This document shows, piece after piece, positions 8,355-17,860 of a stretch of 64,000 nucleotides of DNA (positions are counted from its first letter, which is position 1; each line of letters opens with the position of its first letter). Where the stretch lies: positions 1,116,001-1,180,000 of the forward strand of contig NZ_CP106738.1 of the NCBI RefSeq assembly GCF_025639885.1. Reading direction: 5' to 3'. The notes under the pieces were generated by a model that was given only the letters and a program-made list of their open reading frames with translations, searched no databases and was not told the DNA's origin. This DNA comes from Roseovarius pelagicus. GTDB taxonomy: Bacteria; Pseudomonadota; Alphaproteobacteria; Rhodobacterales; Rhodobacteraceae. The position numbers and the translations under genes were made by a program.

Positions 8355-9459
8355 TCAGTCGCTTTTCAGGATCACGACAGACTTTGGTGACCAGGACAAC
8401 CAGACCGGTGCGCCGATCCGCTGCTCCAGTCCCTCGCGCCCTCCACGCGATTGATTGGGGGTAGAGATGGCGATGGGCGCCTCTTTGCCATCAATTGCAA
8501 CGTAAAAATGGCTGCGTTCGCCCAGATAGGCTGCTTCGCGTACCTTCCCCGCAACGGCGTGTTCGGTATCGGGTTTTTCTGGTGAAAGAGAGAATTTTTC
8601 CGGGCGCAACGCCAGTAGAACCGGCGCACCATCGGGTTGTGTGATCTGCTCGATGTCCATGGGAACCGTACCCAGCCCTTCGGTCTCGACGGCAGCATTG
8701 CTGCCATTGCGGCGCACGGTACCGGGAAAGAAATTCATGTTGCCGATGAAACTGGCTACCTCGCGGGTTTTGGGTGTTTCGTACAGGCCTTCGGGCGTAT
8801 CCACTTGCAGAACCTTGCCGCCGGACATCACCGCAATCCGGTCCGACAGGGTCAGCGCCTCTTCCTGATCGTGCGTCACGAAAACAAAGGTGATCCCCAC
8901 CTGTCGTTGCAGCGCGCGCAACTCCAGTTGCATCTGCTCGCGCAGTTGCTTGTCCAGCGCGCCCAGCGGCTCATCCAGCAACAACACCTTTGGGCGCAGG
9001 ATCAACGCCCGAGCCAAGGCGATCCGCTGTCTCTGTCCACCCGACAGCTGCGTCGCCTTACGATCACCATATCCCGGCAGCTTGATCAGATCGAGCATCT
9101 CATCAATCATTTCACGCCGCTTGGCCTTGGCTAGTTTCTGTTTACGCAATCCGTAGGCGATGTTGTCCGCGACACTTAAGTGCGGAAAGATCGCGTAGCT
9201 CTGGAAAACCATGTTCACCGGCCGATGATGCGGCGGCACGTCCGACATTGGCTGTCCGTCGATGTAAATCTCGCCCTTGGTGGTCGATTCTGAATCCCGC
9301 CAACATCCGTAAAAGCGTGGTCTTGCCGCACCCCGAAGCACCCAGCAGCGAGAAGAATTCCCCTTGCCCTATATCCATCGAAATATTCTCGATGGCCTGA
9401 AAAGAACCGAAGAATTTGCTCACATTGTCGATCGAGATGTATGCGTCTGCATTGGTCAT
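8355..9459 (-). pseudogene. ABC transporter ATP-binding protein, PotA type, frameshifted near codon 57
   Basis: Two overlapping frames together form one normal polyamine/spermidine-type ATPase of about 368 residues. The first part (from ATG 9459) carries Walker A GASGCGKTT at about 40-48 and stays good through RMLAGF. One extra base at 9291 (plus strand T in GATTCTGAATC; the expected reading is GATTCGAATC) then shifts the frame; after it the protein resumes as ESTTKGEIYIDGQ and continues with the Q-loop, LSGGQRQRIALARA signature, Walker B LLLDEPLGALD and a TOBE-like C-terminus. The site is not a homopolymer. If real, the importer of this operon has no working ATPase; a sequencing error is also possible. 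Confidence 0.82.
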
Positions 9460-9473
9460 ATGCCGGGCAGCCT

Positions 9474-10280
9474 TTACTGGTCTGGGTCCAATCCCTGTCG
9501 TCCCAGATACTGGGCGACAAAGACGACGAAGAACGAAACAAAGAGGATAAGTGAAGATAGCGCCAGAACAGATGGAAACTGCTGCGGAAAGCGCAACTGC
9601 CCCCAGATGTACATCGGCAGGGTCGGGTCGGTTCCCGTCAAGAAAAATGCCATGATGAATTCATCGAAGGAGATGGTGAACGACAGCAGCAGGCTTGCCA
9701 CAATGCCGGGAAACACCATCGGCATGGTCACGCGCCAGAACGTCCACCAGCCATTTTCGCCCAGATCGGCCGAGGCTTCTTCCATCGACTTGTCGAAGCC
9801 TTCGAAGCGCGGCAGCAATGTCGCCACCGCGAAAGGAAGACAAACAATCAGGTGCCCCAGCGTTACGGTATACAACGACAGCGGCACGCCCATGCGGCTC
9901 ATCAACACGAGCAGAGCCACCCCAAAAATGATCCCCGGAATGACCAGCGGCATCATAATGAACGTGACCAGTGCATTCTTGCCCGGCAGGCGGTAGCGCG
10001 TGATCCCCCGCGCCGCGACGACGCCAAGGATCGTCGAAATAATCGAAACCACCCCGCCGACTTTGACGCTGTTCCAGAGGGCTGCCCACATCGGCTCTCT
10101 TGACCACAGCTCAACATACCATTGGGTCGTCACGCCAGTCAGCGGAAACTTGGCATAAACCGAGTCGTTGAAACTGAAGAGCGGAATGAAGAGGATAGGC
10201 ACGTAGAGCACAATCAAAAAGATGACTGCATAGACCTGCAGCGGACGGTTCGGACGCTTTATATACGACAGGTCACTCAT
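9474..10280 (-). CDS. ABC transporter permease, PotC type
   Basis: A 268-residue inner-membrane permease with six hydrophobic segments. The EAA-loop that contacts the ATPase is seen as MEEASADLGENGWWTFWRVTMP around residues 165-186 (E-A-S-x3-G pattern). It belongs to the spermidine/putrescine/thiamine-type binding-protein-dependent permease family and would pair with the PotB-type permease whose stop codon overlaps its start by four bases. The actual substrate is uncertain; neighbouring demethylase genes suggest an N-methylated amine or betaine rather than a plain polyamine. Confidence 0.9.
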   Translation of the reverse strand: MSDLSYIKRPNRPLQVYAVIFLIVLYVPILFIPLFSFNDSVYAKFPLTGVTTQWYVELWSREPMWAALWNSVKVGGVVSIISTILGVVAARGITRYRLPGKNALVTFIMMPLVIPGIIFGVALLVLMSRMGVPLSLYTVTLGHLIVCLPFAVATLLPRFEGFDKSMEEASADLGENGWWTFWRVTMPMVFPGIVASLLLSFTISFDEFIMAFFLTGTDPTLPMYIWGQLRFPQQFPSVLALSSLILFVSFFVVFVAQYLGRQGLDPDQ

Positions 10281-11203
10281 GCTATCTTATCCTTAGCCAA
10301 ACGGGTGATGAACAAAAACACCAGCGCGATCGCCGACACCCACAACATCAACACAATCGACAGAGTTGCGCCCATCGGCCAGTTGTTCACTGGGCCAAAT
10401 TGCAACTGGATGAAATTGCCGATCATCGCACCGTCGGGCCCTCCCAGAAGTGCCGGGGTGATGTAATCGCCCGTGGTTGGAATAAAGATCAGGAATGCCG
10501 CCGCGATGATCCCCGGCAGAGACAGCGGCAGTGTCACCCGCAAGAATCGCGCCACAGGCCCGTCCCCCAGATCGGTTGCAGCCTCCAGCAAGGATTTGTC
10601 GATTTTCTCTAGGCTCACATATAACGGAAGGATCGCAAACGCGGCCCAAGCATGCGCCAGCGTGATAATCACCGCCTCACGGCTGTAGAGCAAAAATTCG
10701 AGTGGTTCTTCGATCAATCCGACCACCATCAGACCAGAGTTGATCACCCCCTCATAGCCCAGGATCACCTTCCATGCGAAAACCCGCAGCAGATAGCTGG
10801 TCCAGAATGGCAGCGTCATCAGGATGATCCACATCATCTTGTTACGATGGACGTGGAAGGCGACGTAGTAGGCCATAGGATAGCACAAGGCGACAGTCAC
10901 GACTGTGGCGATCCCCGAGATCCAGAAGGATCGCTTCAGAAGCGCGCCAAAGATCGGCTCGGTCCAGGCACGTTCGTAATTCGCCATCGTCAGAGCCGTG
11001 TCAAAGCTGAAGCCGTCACGGGTCCATAGGCTCATCGTTACGAGAATCAGGAACGGTGCAAGAATACCGATGCTCATCACCAGCAATGTCGGCGACATCA
11101 GCAGATAACCGCGTAGGTTCTCGCTGCGATGGAGCAGCCCACTCAGCCCGCCCTTGTTCCGGGCGCGTTGCTTTCGCGTGCTGGAAACCGACGTTTCTGT
11201 CAT
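10277..11203 (-). CDS. ABC transporter permease, PotB type
   Basis: A 308-residue permease with a hydrophilic, basic N-terminus (about 1-30) followed by six membrane segments. The EAA loop is visible as LLEAATDLGDGPVARFLRVTLP near residues 204-225. Family members form a heterodimer with PotC-type proteins to import polyamines, betaines or related cations. It is separated from the upstream binding-protein gene by a 72-base gap containing a strong hairpin with a T4 run, and overlaps the PotC-type gene. Confidence 0.9.
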   Translation of the reverse strand: MTETSVSSTRKQRARNKGGLSGLLHRSENLRGYLLMSPTLLVMSIGILAPFLILVTMSLWTRDGFSFDTALTMANYERAWTEPIFGALLKRSFWISGIATVVTVALCYPMAYYVAFHVHRNKMMWIILMTLPFWTSYLLRVFAWKVILGYEGVINSGLMVVGLIEEPLEFLLYSREAVIITLAHAWAAFAILPLYVSLEKIDKSLLEAATDLGDGPVARFLRVTLPLSLPGIIAAAFLIFIPTTGDYITPALLGGPDGAMIGNFIQLQFGPVNNWPMGATLSIVLMLWVSAIALVFLFITRLAKDKIA

Positions 11204-11234
11204 CCGGCCCTACCAAATCTGGAATGTTTGAAAA

Positions 11235-11261
11235 GGCCCGCCAACCTAGGGTTGGCGGGCC
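11235..11261 (-). terminator. Terminator-like hairpin after the binding-protein gene
   Basis: GGCCCGCCAACC (11235-11246) and GGTTGGCGGGCC (11250-11261) make a perfect 12-bp stem with a three-base loop. On the minus strand the stem is followed by TTTTC, so transcription from the binding-protein gene would be reduced before the permease genes. It lies wholly between the two coding regions. Confidence 0.8.
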
Positions 11262-11275
11262 GTGGATCGTTGAAA

Positions 11276-12403
11276 TCAGAAACCAGCTTTGATCTGCTCG
11301 AACATTTCGTTCATCTTGGTTTCCCATTCCTGCGTCTGCGGTATCTGGAAGTGCCCCGCCTGAAGGATTTCAATCGGGTTCTTGCTTAGACCAAGCCCCG
11401 TAAGCGTCTCTTCGTCGAACTCATCGAACGCCTTCTTGTTGGAATGGCCATATCCGTAATCGCCAATCAGGAACTTGCCGCTTTCGACGCTGATCAGGCT
11501 GTCGATAATCTCGTATGCCTTGTCCAGCTTGGGCGCGTCCTTGTGCACCATCAGACCACATACCCAAGTCAGAGCGCCCTCTTTCGGCTTGGCGAACTTG
11601 ACTGGCACGCCTTCGGCCTGCAATTGCACTGCAGAGCTGTTCCACGTCATGGACGCGACCATCTCACCCGACGACAGCGCCTGTTCAAGCGTGGTGTTAT
11701 CATCCGTATATGTGCGGATCAGTGGACGTTGCTCGCGCATCACTGCGGCGATCTTTTCGAACGCTTCTGGCGTATCGAGCTGATCGAACGGCACACCGGC
11801 CTTAATTGCACCGATCCACCACGCGTCCGCGCCCGCGCCCAGCGATCCCAGCTTGCCCTTGTACTTGGGGTCCCACAGGATATCCCAGCTTTCTTCCTCA
11901 CCTTCCAGATCGATCAGATCGGTCCGGTAGGTGATTGATGTCTGCCCCCAGTCAAAGGGCGCCATCCAGATGTCGTTGCCTTCAGCCATATTGCCCGGCA
12001 GATCGACCAGTTCCGGCATCACATCGGGCCAATTGCTAAGGCGCGACGTGTCGATTGATTGGAACAGACCCGTCTTGACCCAGCGCGGCAGGGCCGAATT
12101 GCAGGGGTGCGAAACATCTACGACGAAACCGCCGCGCATCTTGGTCAGCGCCTCTTCAGAGCCACCGAACACGGCGAAATTAGGCAACTCGCCGTTGGCT
12201 TCATTGTAGGGTTGGAACAATTCAGGGATGTCGTACCCACCCCATGTAAAATACGTTCCCTGATCTTCGGCCGCAGCCATCGCGCGCCTTGCGCCGACCG
12301 GAACGCTCGCAATCGCCACGCCACTTGCCAGTAGTGAGCGCGTGAATGCACGGCGGCTCATTTTGCCTTCGCGCATGGCACCTAGCTGATCAACAACATC
12401 CAT
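11276..12403 (-). CDS. Periplasmic substrate-binding protein of a PotD/spermidine-type ABC importer, Tat-exported
   Basis: A 375-residue extracellular solute-binding protein of the PotD/PotF class (SBP family 1/8-like). A twin-arginine signal is present: SRRAFTRSL around residues 16-24 followed by a hydrophobic stretch ending near ARRAMAA at about 38-44. The body has the family's YFTWGGYDIPELFQPY opening and the SGEMVASMTWNSS block near the hinge. First gene of a minus-strand operon; a terminator-like hairpin follows its stop. The promoter region carries the TGAATG palindrome at 12536-12549. Substrate unknown, probably a quaternary or methylated amine given the downstream flavoprotein. Confidence 0.9.
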   Translation of the reverse strand: MDVVDQLGAMREGKMSRRAFTRSLLASGVAIASVPVGARRAMAAAEDQGTYFTWGGYDIPELFQPYNEANGELPNFAVFGGSEEALTKMRGGFVVDVSHPCNSALPRWVKTGLFQSIDTSRLSNWPDVMPELVDLPGNMAEGNDIWMAPFDWGQTSITYRTDLIDLEGEEESWDILWDPKYKGKLGSLGAGADAWWIGAIKAGVPFDQLDTPEAFEKIAAVMREQRPLIRTYTDDNTTLEQALSSGEMVASMTWNSSAVQLQAEGVPVKFAKPKEGALTWVCGLMVHKDAPKLDKAYEIIDSLISVESGKFLIGDYGYGHSNKKAFDEFDEETLTGLGLSKNPIEILQAGHFQIPQTQEWETKMNEMFEQIKAGF

Positions 12404-12535
12404 CTCTGTCAGACTCCCTTTGGTATGGCCCGGATTGTTCCGCGCCTGTTATGTGTGGATGATCACCCGGTCTACATGCGTCCGTCAATGTAAAAGAATG
12501 TAGTCATGTAGGGCGGGACCTCGGCATCCACTTAT

Positions 12536-12558
12536 TGAATGTTCATTCAGTAACTGAA
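12536..12558. promoter_or_regulatory. Overlapping palindromes, candidate BetI-like operator
   Basis: TGAATG-TT-CATTCA (12536-12549) is a perfect 14-bp palindrome and runs into a second one, TTCAGT-A-ACTGAA (12546-12558). They lie about 135 bases upstream of the minus-strand binding-protein gene. A near-identical palindrome stands before the DMGDH-like gene at 21497. Form and size suit a TetR-family dimer site. Confidence 0.65.
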
Positions 12559-12665
12559 CAGCAAATCAAATCAGGTCGACCATTGAGCCATTATTCATAT
12601 CCTCCGACTATTGCCGGATTATGCTTGGCCGATCTGATATGCCTGATGCGCAGCACAGTGATTTT

Positions 12666-13310
12666 CTATTTATCTGCGTCAATACTCCCCACCAATGCTG
12701 GCACCAGCCTGGCCAGACAGACCCGCGCGGCACGTTCTGCGCGCGCGCGCGTCATTCCACCCGGCGCGATGTGCAAATGTTGCCAATACCCATCCGTCAG
12801 CGTTTCCATCCAGTCACACAATTCATCAGCATCCCCGGATGCGCCATTCTGTATCAACGCATCCCAGACCCGCGTCAGCGCCTCGCGGCGACGCTGGTCG
12901 AATTCCTGCGCAACTTCGGCATATTGCGCGGAAAAGCGCAGCTCCCCCCAGAACGCGAACCAGAGCGGCAGCACCTTTGGTCCGCACGCCTTAGCTTCAA
13001 AATCTGTGGCGATCAGCGCGCTTAGCTGATCGCGCGGATCACTCCCTGCCCGCTCCAGCGCGCCCATCCAGAGCACCTCGTACTGGGAGTAGAGATCGCG
13101 CAGCGTCTCGGCCAACAGGCCATTCTTGGACTTGAAATAAAACGCCGCCACGCCCTGACTTAGCCCAGCCTCTTCGGCCACGGTTGCCAGCGTTGTCCTG
13201 GCCAGACCATGCGCTAGGATCGACCGCTTCGCCGCATCCAGCAACTGTCGCCGTCGCCGATTCGCATTTTCGGTGCGCTCTTTGCGCGGCTTAGTGCGTG
13301 ATTCCGCCAT
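12666..13310 (-). CDS. TetR/AcrR family regulator, BetI-like
   Basis: A 214-residue regulator with a highly basic N-terminus (about 1-22), a TetR helix-turn-helix at about 23-68 (ATVAEEAGLSQGVAAFYFKSK region) and a C-terminal domain with the PLWFAFWGELR block, which parallels the WYAFYGEAG block of the TetR protein at 7594. It is divergent from the phytoene-desaturase-like operon starting at 13452, which it probably controls, and it also lies just upstream of the ABC operon on the same strand. Ligand and sites are not known; a TGAATG palindrome sits 117 bases beyond its stop codon. Confidence 0.82.
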   Translation of the reverse strand: MAESRTKPRKERTENANRRRRQLLDAAKRSILAHGLARTTLATVAEEAGLSQGVAAFYFKSKNGLLAETLRDLYSQYEVLWMGALERAGSDPRDQLSALIATDFEAKACGPKVLPLWFAFWGELRFSAQYAEVAQEFDQRRREALTRVWDALIQNGASGDADELCDWMETLTDGYWQHLHIAPGGMTRARAERAARVCLARLVPALVGSIDADK

Positions 13311-13368
13311 TAATCATCCCATTGTCGACGCCATACTCCCTATTTTGTCACAGAAATTCAGCCTCGTC

Positions 13369-13392
13369 AGTAAAAAAATTTATTTATTTACT
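13369..13392. promoter_or_regulatory. AT-rich inverted repeat in a divergent promoter region
   Basis: AGTAAA (13369-13374) and TTTACT (13387-13392) flank an all-AT spacer in an otherwise GC-rich genome, in the 141-base gap between the TetR gene (minus) and the operon starting at 13452 (plus). Suited to a promoter plus regulator site for both genes. The pairing is partly expected by chance in such AT-rich sequence. Confidence 0.4.
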
Positions 13393-13451
13393 CAAATAAA
13401 CTTTACGAAACACTCAACTCCAGTCTAGTCTGGCTTCAGGATTTCAAATTC

Positions 13452-15089
13452 ATGGCAAAACAGACATCATATGACGCGATCATCGCTGGCGCGGGCCATA
13501 ATGGCCTGACCACTGCCGCCTATCTGGCGCGCGCTGGCTTGCAGGTATTGGTGGTCGAAAAAAACGACTGGATCGGCGGTGCGGCAGTCAGCCGCTCGCT
13601 GCACGAGGGCTGGACCTACTCAAACTGCTCGTACGTCTGCTCGCTGTTGCGGCGCGAGATTGTACGCGATCTCGACCTGCCCAGATACGGCCTGCAAGTC
13701 ATCCCCTACGAAGGCGGCGCCAGCTTTACCAAGAGCGGCGACTACTTCGCCTACTACTCGGATCATGATGCGTTGCGCCGTGAAATGGCGCGCCACTCCC
13801 CCCGCGATGCGGATGCTTACGCCCATTACAGTCAGGCGATCATGCGCCAATGCCGGTTCATTCGTCCCTTCCTCCTGCGCGATGCGCCCGATCCCACGTC
13901 AATGCGTCCGCGCGACCTGAGTGAACTGGCATATCTGGTGAAAAAGGCCCACGGGCTGGGCAAGAAGGAATTGGGCGAAACACTGCGCTTCTGGACTATG
14001 TCCATTGGTGATCTTCTAGATGAACATTTCGAAAATGACCTGATCAAGGCGCATTTGGCGGGCTCCGGCATTATCGGTACCGGTCTGGGCGTCTATTCCC
14101 CCGGCACAGCCTATGTTCTGTTGCACCATTACATGGGCGACATTGATGGTGGCATCGGCGCATGGGGGTTTGCCCGCGGCGGAATGGGCGCGATTTCGGC
14201 CTCGATGGCCGCAGCATTCAAGGATCACGACGGCACTATCCTGACGGGGTCAGGTGTCGAGGAGTTCATCATAGAGGATGGCCGCGTAACTGGCGTGGCA
14301 CTGGAAAACGGCGACACGTTCCATGCGCCTGTTGTGGCCTCCAACATGGATGTAAAGCGCACATTCCTGAACCACGTTCCGCGCGCTAAACTACCCGGTG
14401 ACTTCGTTAAGGGCGTCGAGCGATTCAAAATACGCGGCTCATCGGCCAAGCTGAACATCGCGCTCGACCGGATGCCTGACATGCCTGCGGCCCCTGCTCA
14501 TGCCGGCTTCCTGCGCGGCGATATGCACGTCTCCGAAAGCTTGATGGATCTGGAGCGCGCCTATGATGACTGGAAGGACGGGCGCTGGTCAGTCAGGCCC
14601 TATATCGACATGCTGATCCCCAGTCAGATAGATCCCACCATGGCGCCGACAGGCAGCCACATGATGACGGTATTCGTGCAGTATGCACCCTATGATCTGG
14701 AGGTCGACGGCATCCGGTCTGGCGCAAACTGGGATGATGCGCAGCGCGCCGCCATGGCCGAGGCCGTCATTGACCAGATCGCCATTGCCTGCCCCGACAT
14801 ACGTGAGCGTATCGTACACAAGGAAGTGCGCAGCCCCGCAGATATCGAACGTGAAGTAGGGCTGACTGAGGGCAACATCTTTCAGGGTGAACTGACATTC
14901 GACCAACTGTTGTTCAACCGTCCTGTACCGGGCTTTGCCCAGTACGAGTCGCCCATCAAGGGGCTGTATCTGGTCGGATCCTCAGCGCATCCCGGTGGTG
15001 GCGTCATGGGTGCCCCCGGTGCCAATGCCGCGCGCACGATCCTGCGCCGTGAAACCCGCGACAAACGGATGAAAGGCTACGCCGCATGA
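13452..15089 (+). CDS. FAD-dependent oxidoreductase of the phytoene-desaturase-like family (first of a pair)
   Basis: A 545-residue flavoprotein. The N-terminal FAD-binding motif GAGHNGLTTAAYLARAG starts at residue 13 and is followed by VVEKNDWIGGAA, the acidic residue that binds the ribose. The C-terminal YLVGSSAHPGGGVMGAPGANAA block closes the FAD site and is typical of the carotenoid isomerooxygenase/pyridine nucleotide-disulfide oxidoreductase domain 2 group. Members outside carotenoid clusters are mostly uncharacterised. No carotenoid genes are near; instead it is first in an operon with a paralogue, a GcvT-like protein, an aminotransferase and a dioxygenase, so oxidation of an amine or amino acid is more likely. 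Stop overlaps the next start by ATGA. Confidence 0.85.
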   Translation: MAKQTSYDAIIAGAGHNGLTTAAYLARAGLQVLVVEKNDWIGGAAVSRSLHEGWTYSNCSYVCSLLRREIVRDLDLPRYGLQVIPYEGGASFTKSGDYFAYYSDHDALRREMARHSPRDADAYAHYSQAIMRQCRFIRPFLLRDAPDPTSMRPRDLSELAYLVKKAHGLGKKELGETLRFWTMSIGDLLDEHFENDLIKAHLAGSGIIGTGLGVYSPGTAYVLLHHYMGDIDGGIGAWGFARGGMGAISASMAAAFKDHDGTILTGSGVEEFIIEDGRVTGVALENGDTFHAPVVASNMDVKRTFLNHVPRAKLPGDFVKGVERFKIRGSSAKLNIALDRMPDMPAAPAHAGFLRGDMHVSESLMDLERAYDDWKDGRWSVRPYIDMLIPSQIDPTMAPTGSHMMTVFVQYAPYDLEVDGIRSGANWDDAQRAAMAEAVIDQIAIACPDIRERIVHKEVRSPADIEREVGLTEGNIFQGELTFDQLLFNRPVPGFAQYESPIKGLYLVGSSAHPGGGVMGAPGANAARTILRRETRDKRMKGYAA

Positions 15090-16642
15090 GCCGCTTTGAC
15101 GCAATCGTAATCGGCGGCGGAATCAACGGGCTGAGCGCGGCGAGCGTGCTGGCTAGGCGCGGCAAATCCGTCTGTCTGCTGGAACAGTCCGAGACACTGG
15201 GCGGCATGGCTGCCCCCGGCCCCGATGGCGCACCGCGGTGCGCGCATCTGCTTTATAATCTCAGCCCGGTTGTCCGCGCCGATATCGGTCTGGGCAAGGG
15301 TGGTTGGCCATTTCGCACAACGCCACTGCCCACTGTGGCGCTGGCACCCGATGGCGCGCATGTCGTGCTGCACGCCGGTGAGGCGACGCTGACGGATGGC
15401 AGTGCGCATCCTGACGCAGATGCCTACCGCACTCTGCACGATAGACTGGTCAAATACGGTGCCCTGCTACGGCAGTTGGCCGAGAATGCGCCACCTGGTT
15501 TTGACGCCCCTCTGGCTTCACGCGGCGCATTACGGCAATTGACGCGACTCGGGTGGCTTGGCCTCGGGATCAAGCGGATGGGCCGGGATGAAATGCGCAA
15601 TTTCCTGCGCGTGTTGCTGTCCAACGCGTTCGACACGATTCTGGACGAAATGCCCGATGGCCCGATGGCCGGTCTGCTGGCCACCGATGCAGTGCGCGGC
15701 GCAGCGATGGGACCGCGCGCGCCCGGCACGGTCTTTAGCCTGATTTACCGGATGGGGCATGGCGGCGAGGCCACGCTACCAATGGGTGGCATGACCGCGC
15801 TTTGCGGCGCCTTCGCCGGAGCCGCACGCGGTGCGGGCTGCCGGATAGAGACAGGCGTAAGCGTTTCCCGATTGTTGATCGAGAATGGCGCAGTCACCGG
15901 TGTCGAGACGTCCGATGGTCGTTGCCTCACTGCGCCGCTGGTCCTGACCAGTACAGGAGCCGAGGCCACCTGCCGCCTTGCCGGGTCGCAGCATTTCGAT
16001 ATCGAGGCCGCGCGGCGCATGCGCAACGTCCGCGCGCGGGGCACGGCGGCCAAGGTCAATCTGCGCCTTGGTGGACTGCCAGCGATCTCCGGCCTGCCCG
16101 ATAGCCTGACCGGCGCGCGTATGGTCGTCGCGCCCTCTGCAGCTTATGTCGAGCGCGCCTTCAACCCCTCAAAGTACCGCGAGATGTCATCTGCCCCGGT
16201 GATTGAAGCGATCATACCATCCGTCACAGACCCGACTCTCGCACCGGATGGTGGTCATCTTCTATCTGCCATCGTGCAATACGCGCCATGCGATTTGCAG
16301 GGGGGCTGGACCGAAACGGCCAAGAAAGCCCTGGCAAAGACAGCCATCGACACGCTCGCCGCCTACATGCCCGATCTGCCCGGGCAGATCACCGCGACAG
16401 AAGTTCTGACCCCCGCCGATATCGAGGCTGAGACCGGCGCGCCGGGTGGGCATTGGCATCACGCGGAAATGAGCCTTGATCAGTTGCTGACACTGCGCCC
16501 GGCCAGCGGGCTGGGGCGCTATGCGCTGGGGCCGGATGGCCTCTACCTTTGCGGTGCGTCGGCGCATCCGGGAGGCGATATCATGGGGCTGGCGGGGCGC
16601 AACGCGGCGCTGGTCGCCCTAGCGGCGGAGGGGCGCAAATGA
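15086..16642 (+). CDS. FAD-dependent oxidoreductase of the phytoene-desaturase-like family (second of a pair)
   Basis: A 518-residue flavoprotein of the same family as its upstream neighbour, with GGGINGLSAASVLARRG (FAD motif from about residue 11), LLEQSETLGGMAAPG, and the closing YLCGASAHPGGDIMGLAGRNAA block near the C-terminus. The two proteins align along their whole length but differ clearly, which suggests a heterodimer or two successive oxidation steps rather than a recent duplication. Four-base ATGA overlaps on both sides (with 13452-15089 and with the GcvT-like gene) show tight translational coupling. Specific substrate unknown. Confidence 0.85.
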   Translation: MSRFDAIVIGGGINGLSAASVLARRGKSVCLLEQSETLGGMAAPGPDGAPRCAHLLYNLSPVVRADIGLGKGGWPFRTTPLPTVALAPDGAHVVLHAGEATLTDGSAHPDADAYRTLHDRLVKYGALLRQLAENAPPGFDAPLASRGALRQLTRLGWLGLGIKRMGRDEMRNFLRVLLSNAFDTILDEMPDGPMAGLLATDAVRGAAMGPRAPGTVFSLIYRMGHGGEATLPMGGMTALCGAFAGAARGAGCRIETGVSVSRLLIENGAVTGVETSDGRCLTAPLVLTSTGAEATCRLAGSQHFDIEAARRMRNVRARGTAAKVNLRLGGLPAISGLPDSLTGARMVVAPSAAYVERAFNPSKYREMSSAPVIEAIIPSVTDPTLAPDGGHLLSAIVQYAPCDLQGGWTETAKKALAKTAIDTLAAYMPDLPGQITATEVLTPADIEAETGAPGGHWHHAEMSLDQLLTLRPASGLGRYALGPDGLYLCGASAHPGGDIMGLAGRNAALVALAAEGRK

Positions 16643-17817
16643 GTATTTTCACCGATCCCGCACTCGGCCTGCGTGGTGGCCCTTTTCAGCCCCGATTGGA
16701 AGAGCAGAGCCGCAGCAAGGCATGGTATGGCTGGGCCGGATACATCGCCCCCGCATCGCTGGATAATGTGGAGTTCGAATATTTCGCGCTGCGCAATCAG
16801 GCCGCGCTCTTTGATATATCGCCGATGAAGAAATATCGGATTACCGGCCCCGACGCGCTGACCGCGATAAATCGGCTGATCACCCGCGATGCAGCAAAAA
16901 TCCGCGTGGGCCGCGTCGGCTATTGCGTCTGGTGCGACGAAGAGGGGATGGTCATCGACGACGGCACGCTCTTTCGTCTGGCCGAGAATGACTGGCGGCT
17001 GTGCTGTCAGGAACCGATGCTGACATGGCTGTTGGATGCCACATGGGGCATGGACGCTGATGTGATCGACGAAACCGACACTCTCGCGGCCCTCGCACTG
17101 CAAGGGCCGACCTCCTATGCGATCCTTGAGGCGGCCGGTCTGGAGGTGGCGCAGATGAAACCCTTCGACCACGCCGAAGTCGAGCCGGGTTTGATGATTT
17201 CGCGCACCGGCTTTACCGGCGATCTGGGGTACGAGTTGTGGACCGACCGCGATGCGGCCCTGCCGCTCTGGGATCGGATTTGGCAGGCAAGCACGCATCA
17301 GGGCCTGCGCGCCATCGGATACGAGGCGGTCAACATCGCCCGGATTGAGGCCGGCTATCTGGCCGCCGGGATTGATTTTCAACCCGTTCACGCCACCGAG
17401 CGGCTGCATCGCGGACAGACCCCGTTCGAACTGGGCTTAGGCTGGCAGGTTAACTGGGACAAAGGCCACTTTAACGGTCGCCGTGCCCTGCGCGCGGCAC
17501 AGGACTCACCGCGCAGCCTGCTGATGAAACTGGATGTTGAAGGGTTCAAACCCGCCAACGGCGCACTGGTCTATCATCGCAAACGGCGCGAGGTGGGCCA
17601 TATCACGTCGGGCCTGTGGTCACCGACGGCCAAGCGCAACATCGCACTGGCGCATGTCAAGACGTCCTACGCCCGTCCGCGCGCGCCTGATCTCTGGGCC
17701 GAAGTTTATACATCCGAAGAAGGTCGCTGGACCACGCGCATGGCCCGGCTCACCCCGATGACGACGCCGTTCTTCGCCCCGGCTCGCGCCCGCGCAACAC
17801 CGCCCGGCCGATTGTGA
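16639..17817 (+). CDS. GcvT-like aminomethyltransferase (folate-binding)
   Basis: A 392-residue protein of the glycine cleavage T-protein/DMGDH C-terminal family. ATG 16639 overlaps the preceding stop; the open frame extends upstream but without justification. Visible features: [18 protein letters not shown] (about 56-73) as in T-proteins, [13 protein letters not shown] (about 189-201), the family's folate-site region, and a C-terminal barrel with [10 protein letters not shown]. It probably transfers a one-carbon unit from an N-methyl or aminomethyl substrate to tetrahydrofolate. In DMGDH-type enzymes this module is fused to an FAD domain; here it is a separate gene next to two flavoproteins. 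It is not the classical gcvT because no gcvH or gcvP is nearby. Confidence 0.85.
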   Translation: MSIFTDPALGLRGGPFQPRLEEQSRSKAWYGWAGYIAPASLDNVEFEYFALRNQAALFDISPMKKYRITGPDALTAINRLITRDAAKIRVGRVGYCVWCDEEGMVIDDGTLFRLAENDWRLCCQEPMLTWLLDATWGMDADVIDETDTLAALALQGPTSYAILEAAGLEVAQMKPFDHAEVEPGLMISRTGFTGDLGYELWTDRDAALPLWDRIWQASTHQGLRAIGYEAVNIARIEAGYLAAGIDFQPVHATERLHRGQTPFELGLGWQVNWDKGHFNGRRALRAAQDSPRSLLMKLDVEGFKPANGALVYHRKRREVGHITSGLWSPTAKRNIALAHVKTSYARPRAPDLWAEVYTSEEGRWTTRMARLTPMTTPFFAPARARATPPGRL

Positions 17818-17860
17818 CCACAGATCGCCGCGCCTCACAGACTTCAAACCGGAGAAACCG

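Noticed and set aside
13452..16642. Carotenoid biosynthesis reading of the two phytoene-desaturase-like genes
   Set aside because: No crtB, crtE, crtY or related gene nearby, and the operon partners are a GcvT-like protein, an aminotransferase and a dioxygenase.
16639..17817. DMSP demethylase (DmdA) for the GcvT-like gene
   Set aside because: Only general T-protein features match; the N-terminus and context do not resemble DmdA as I recall it.
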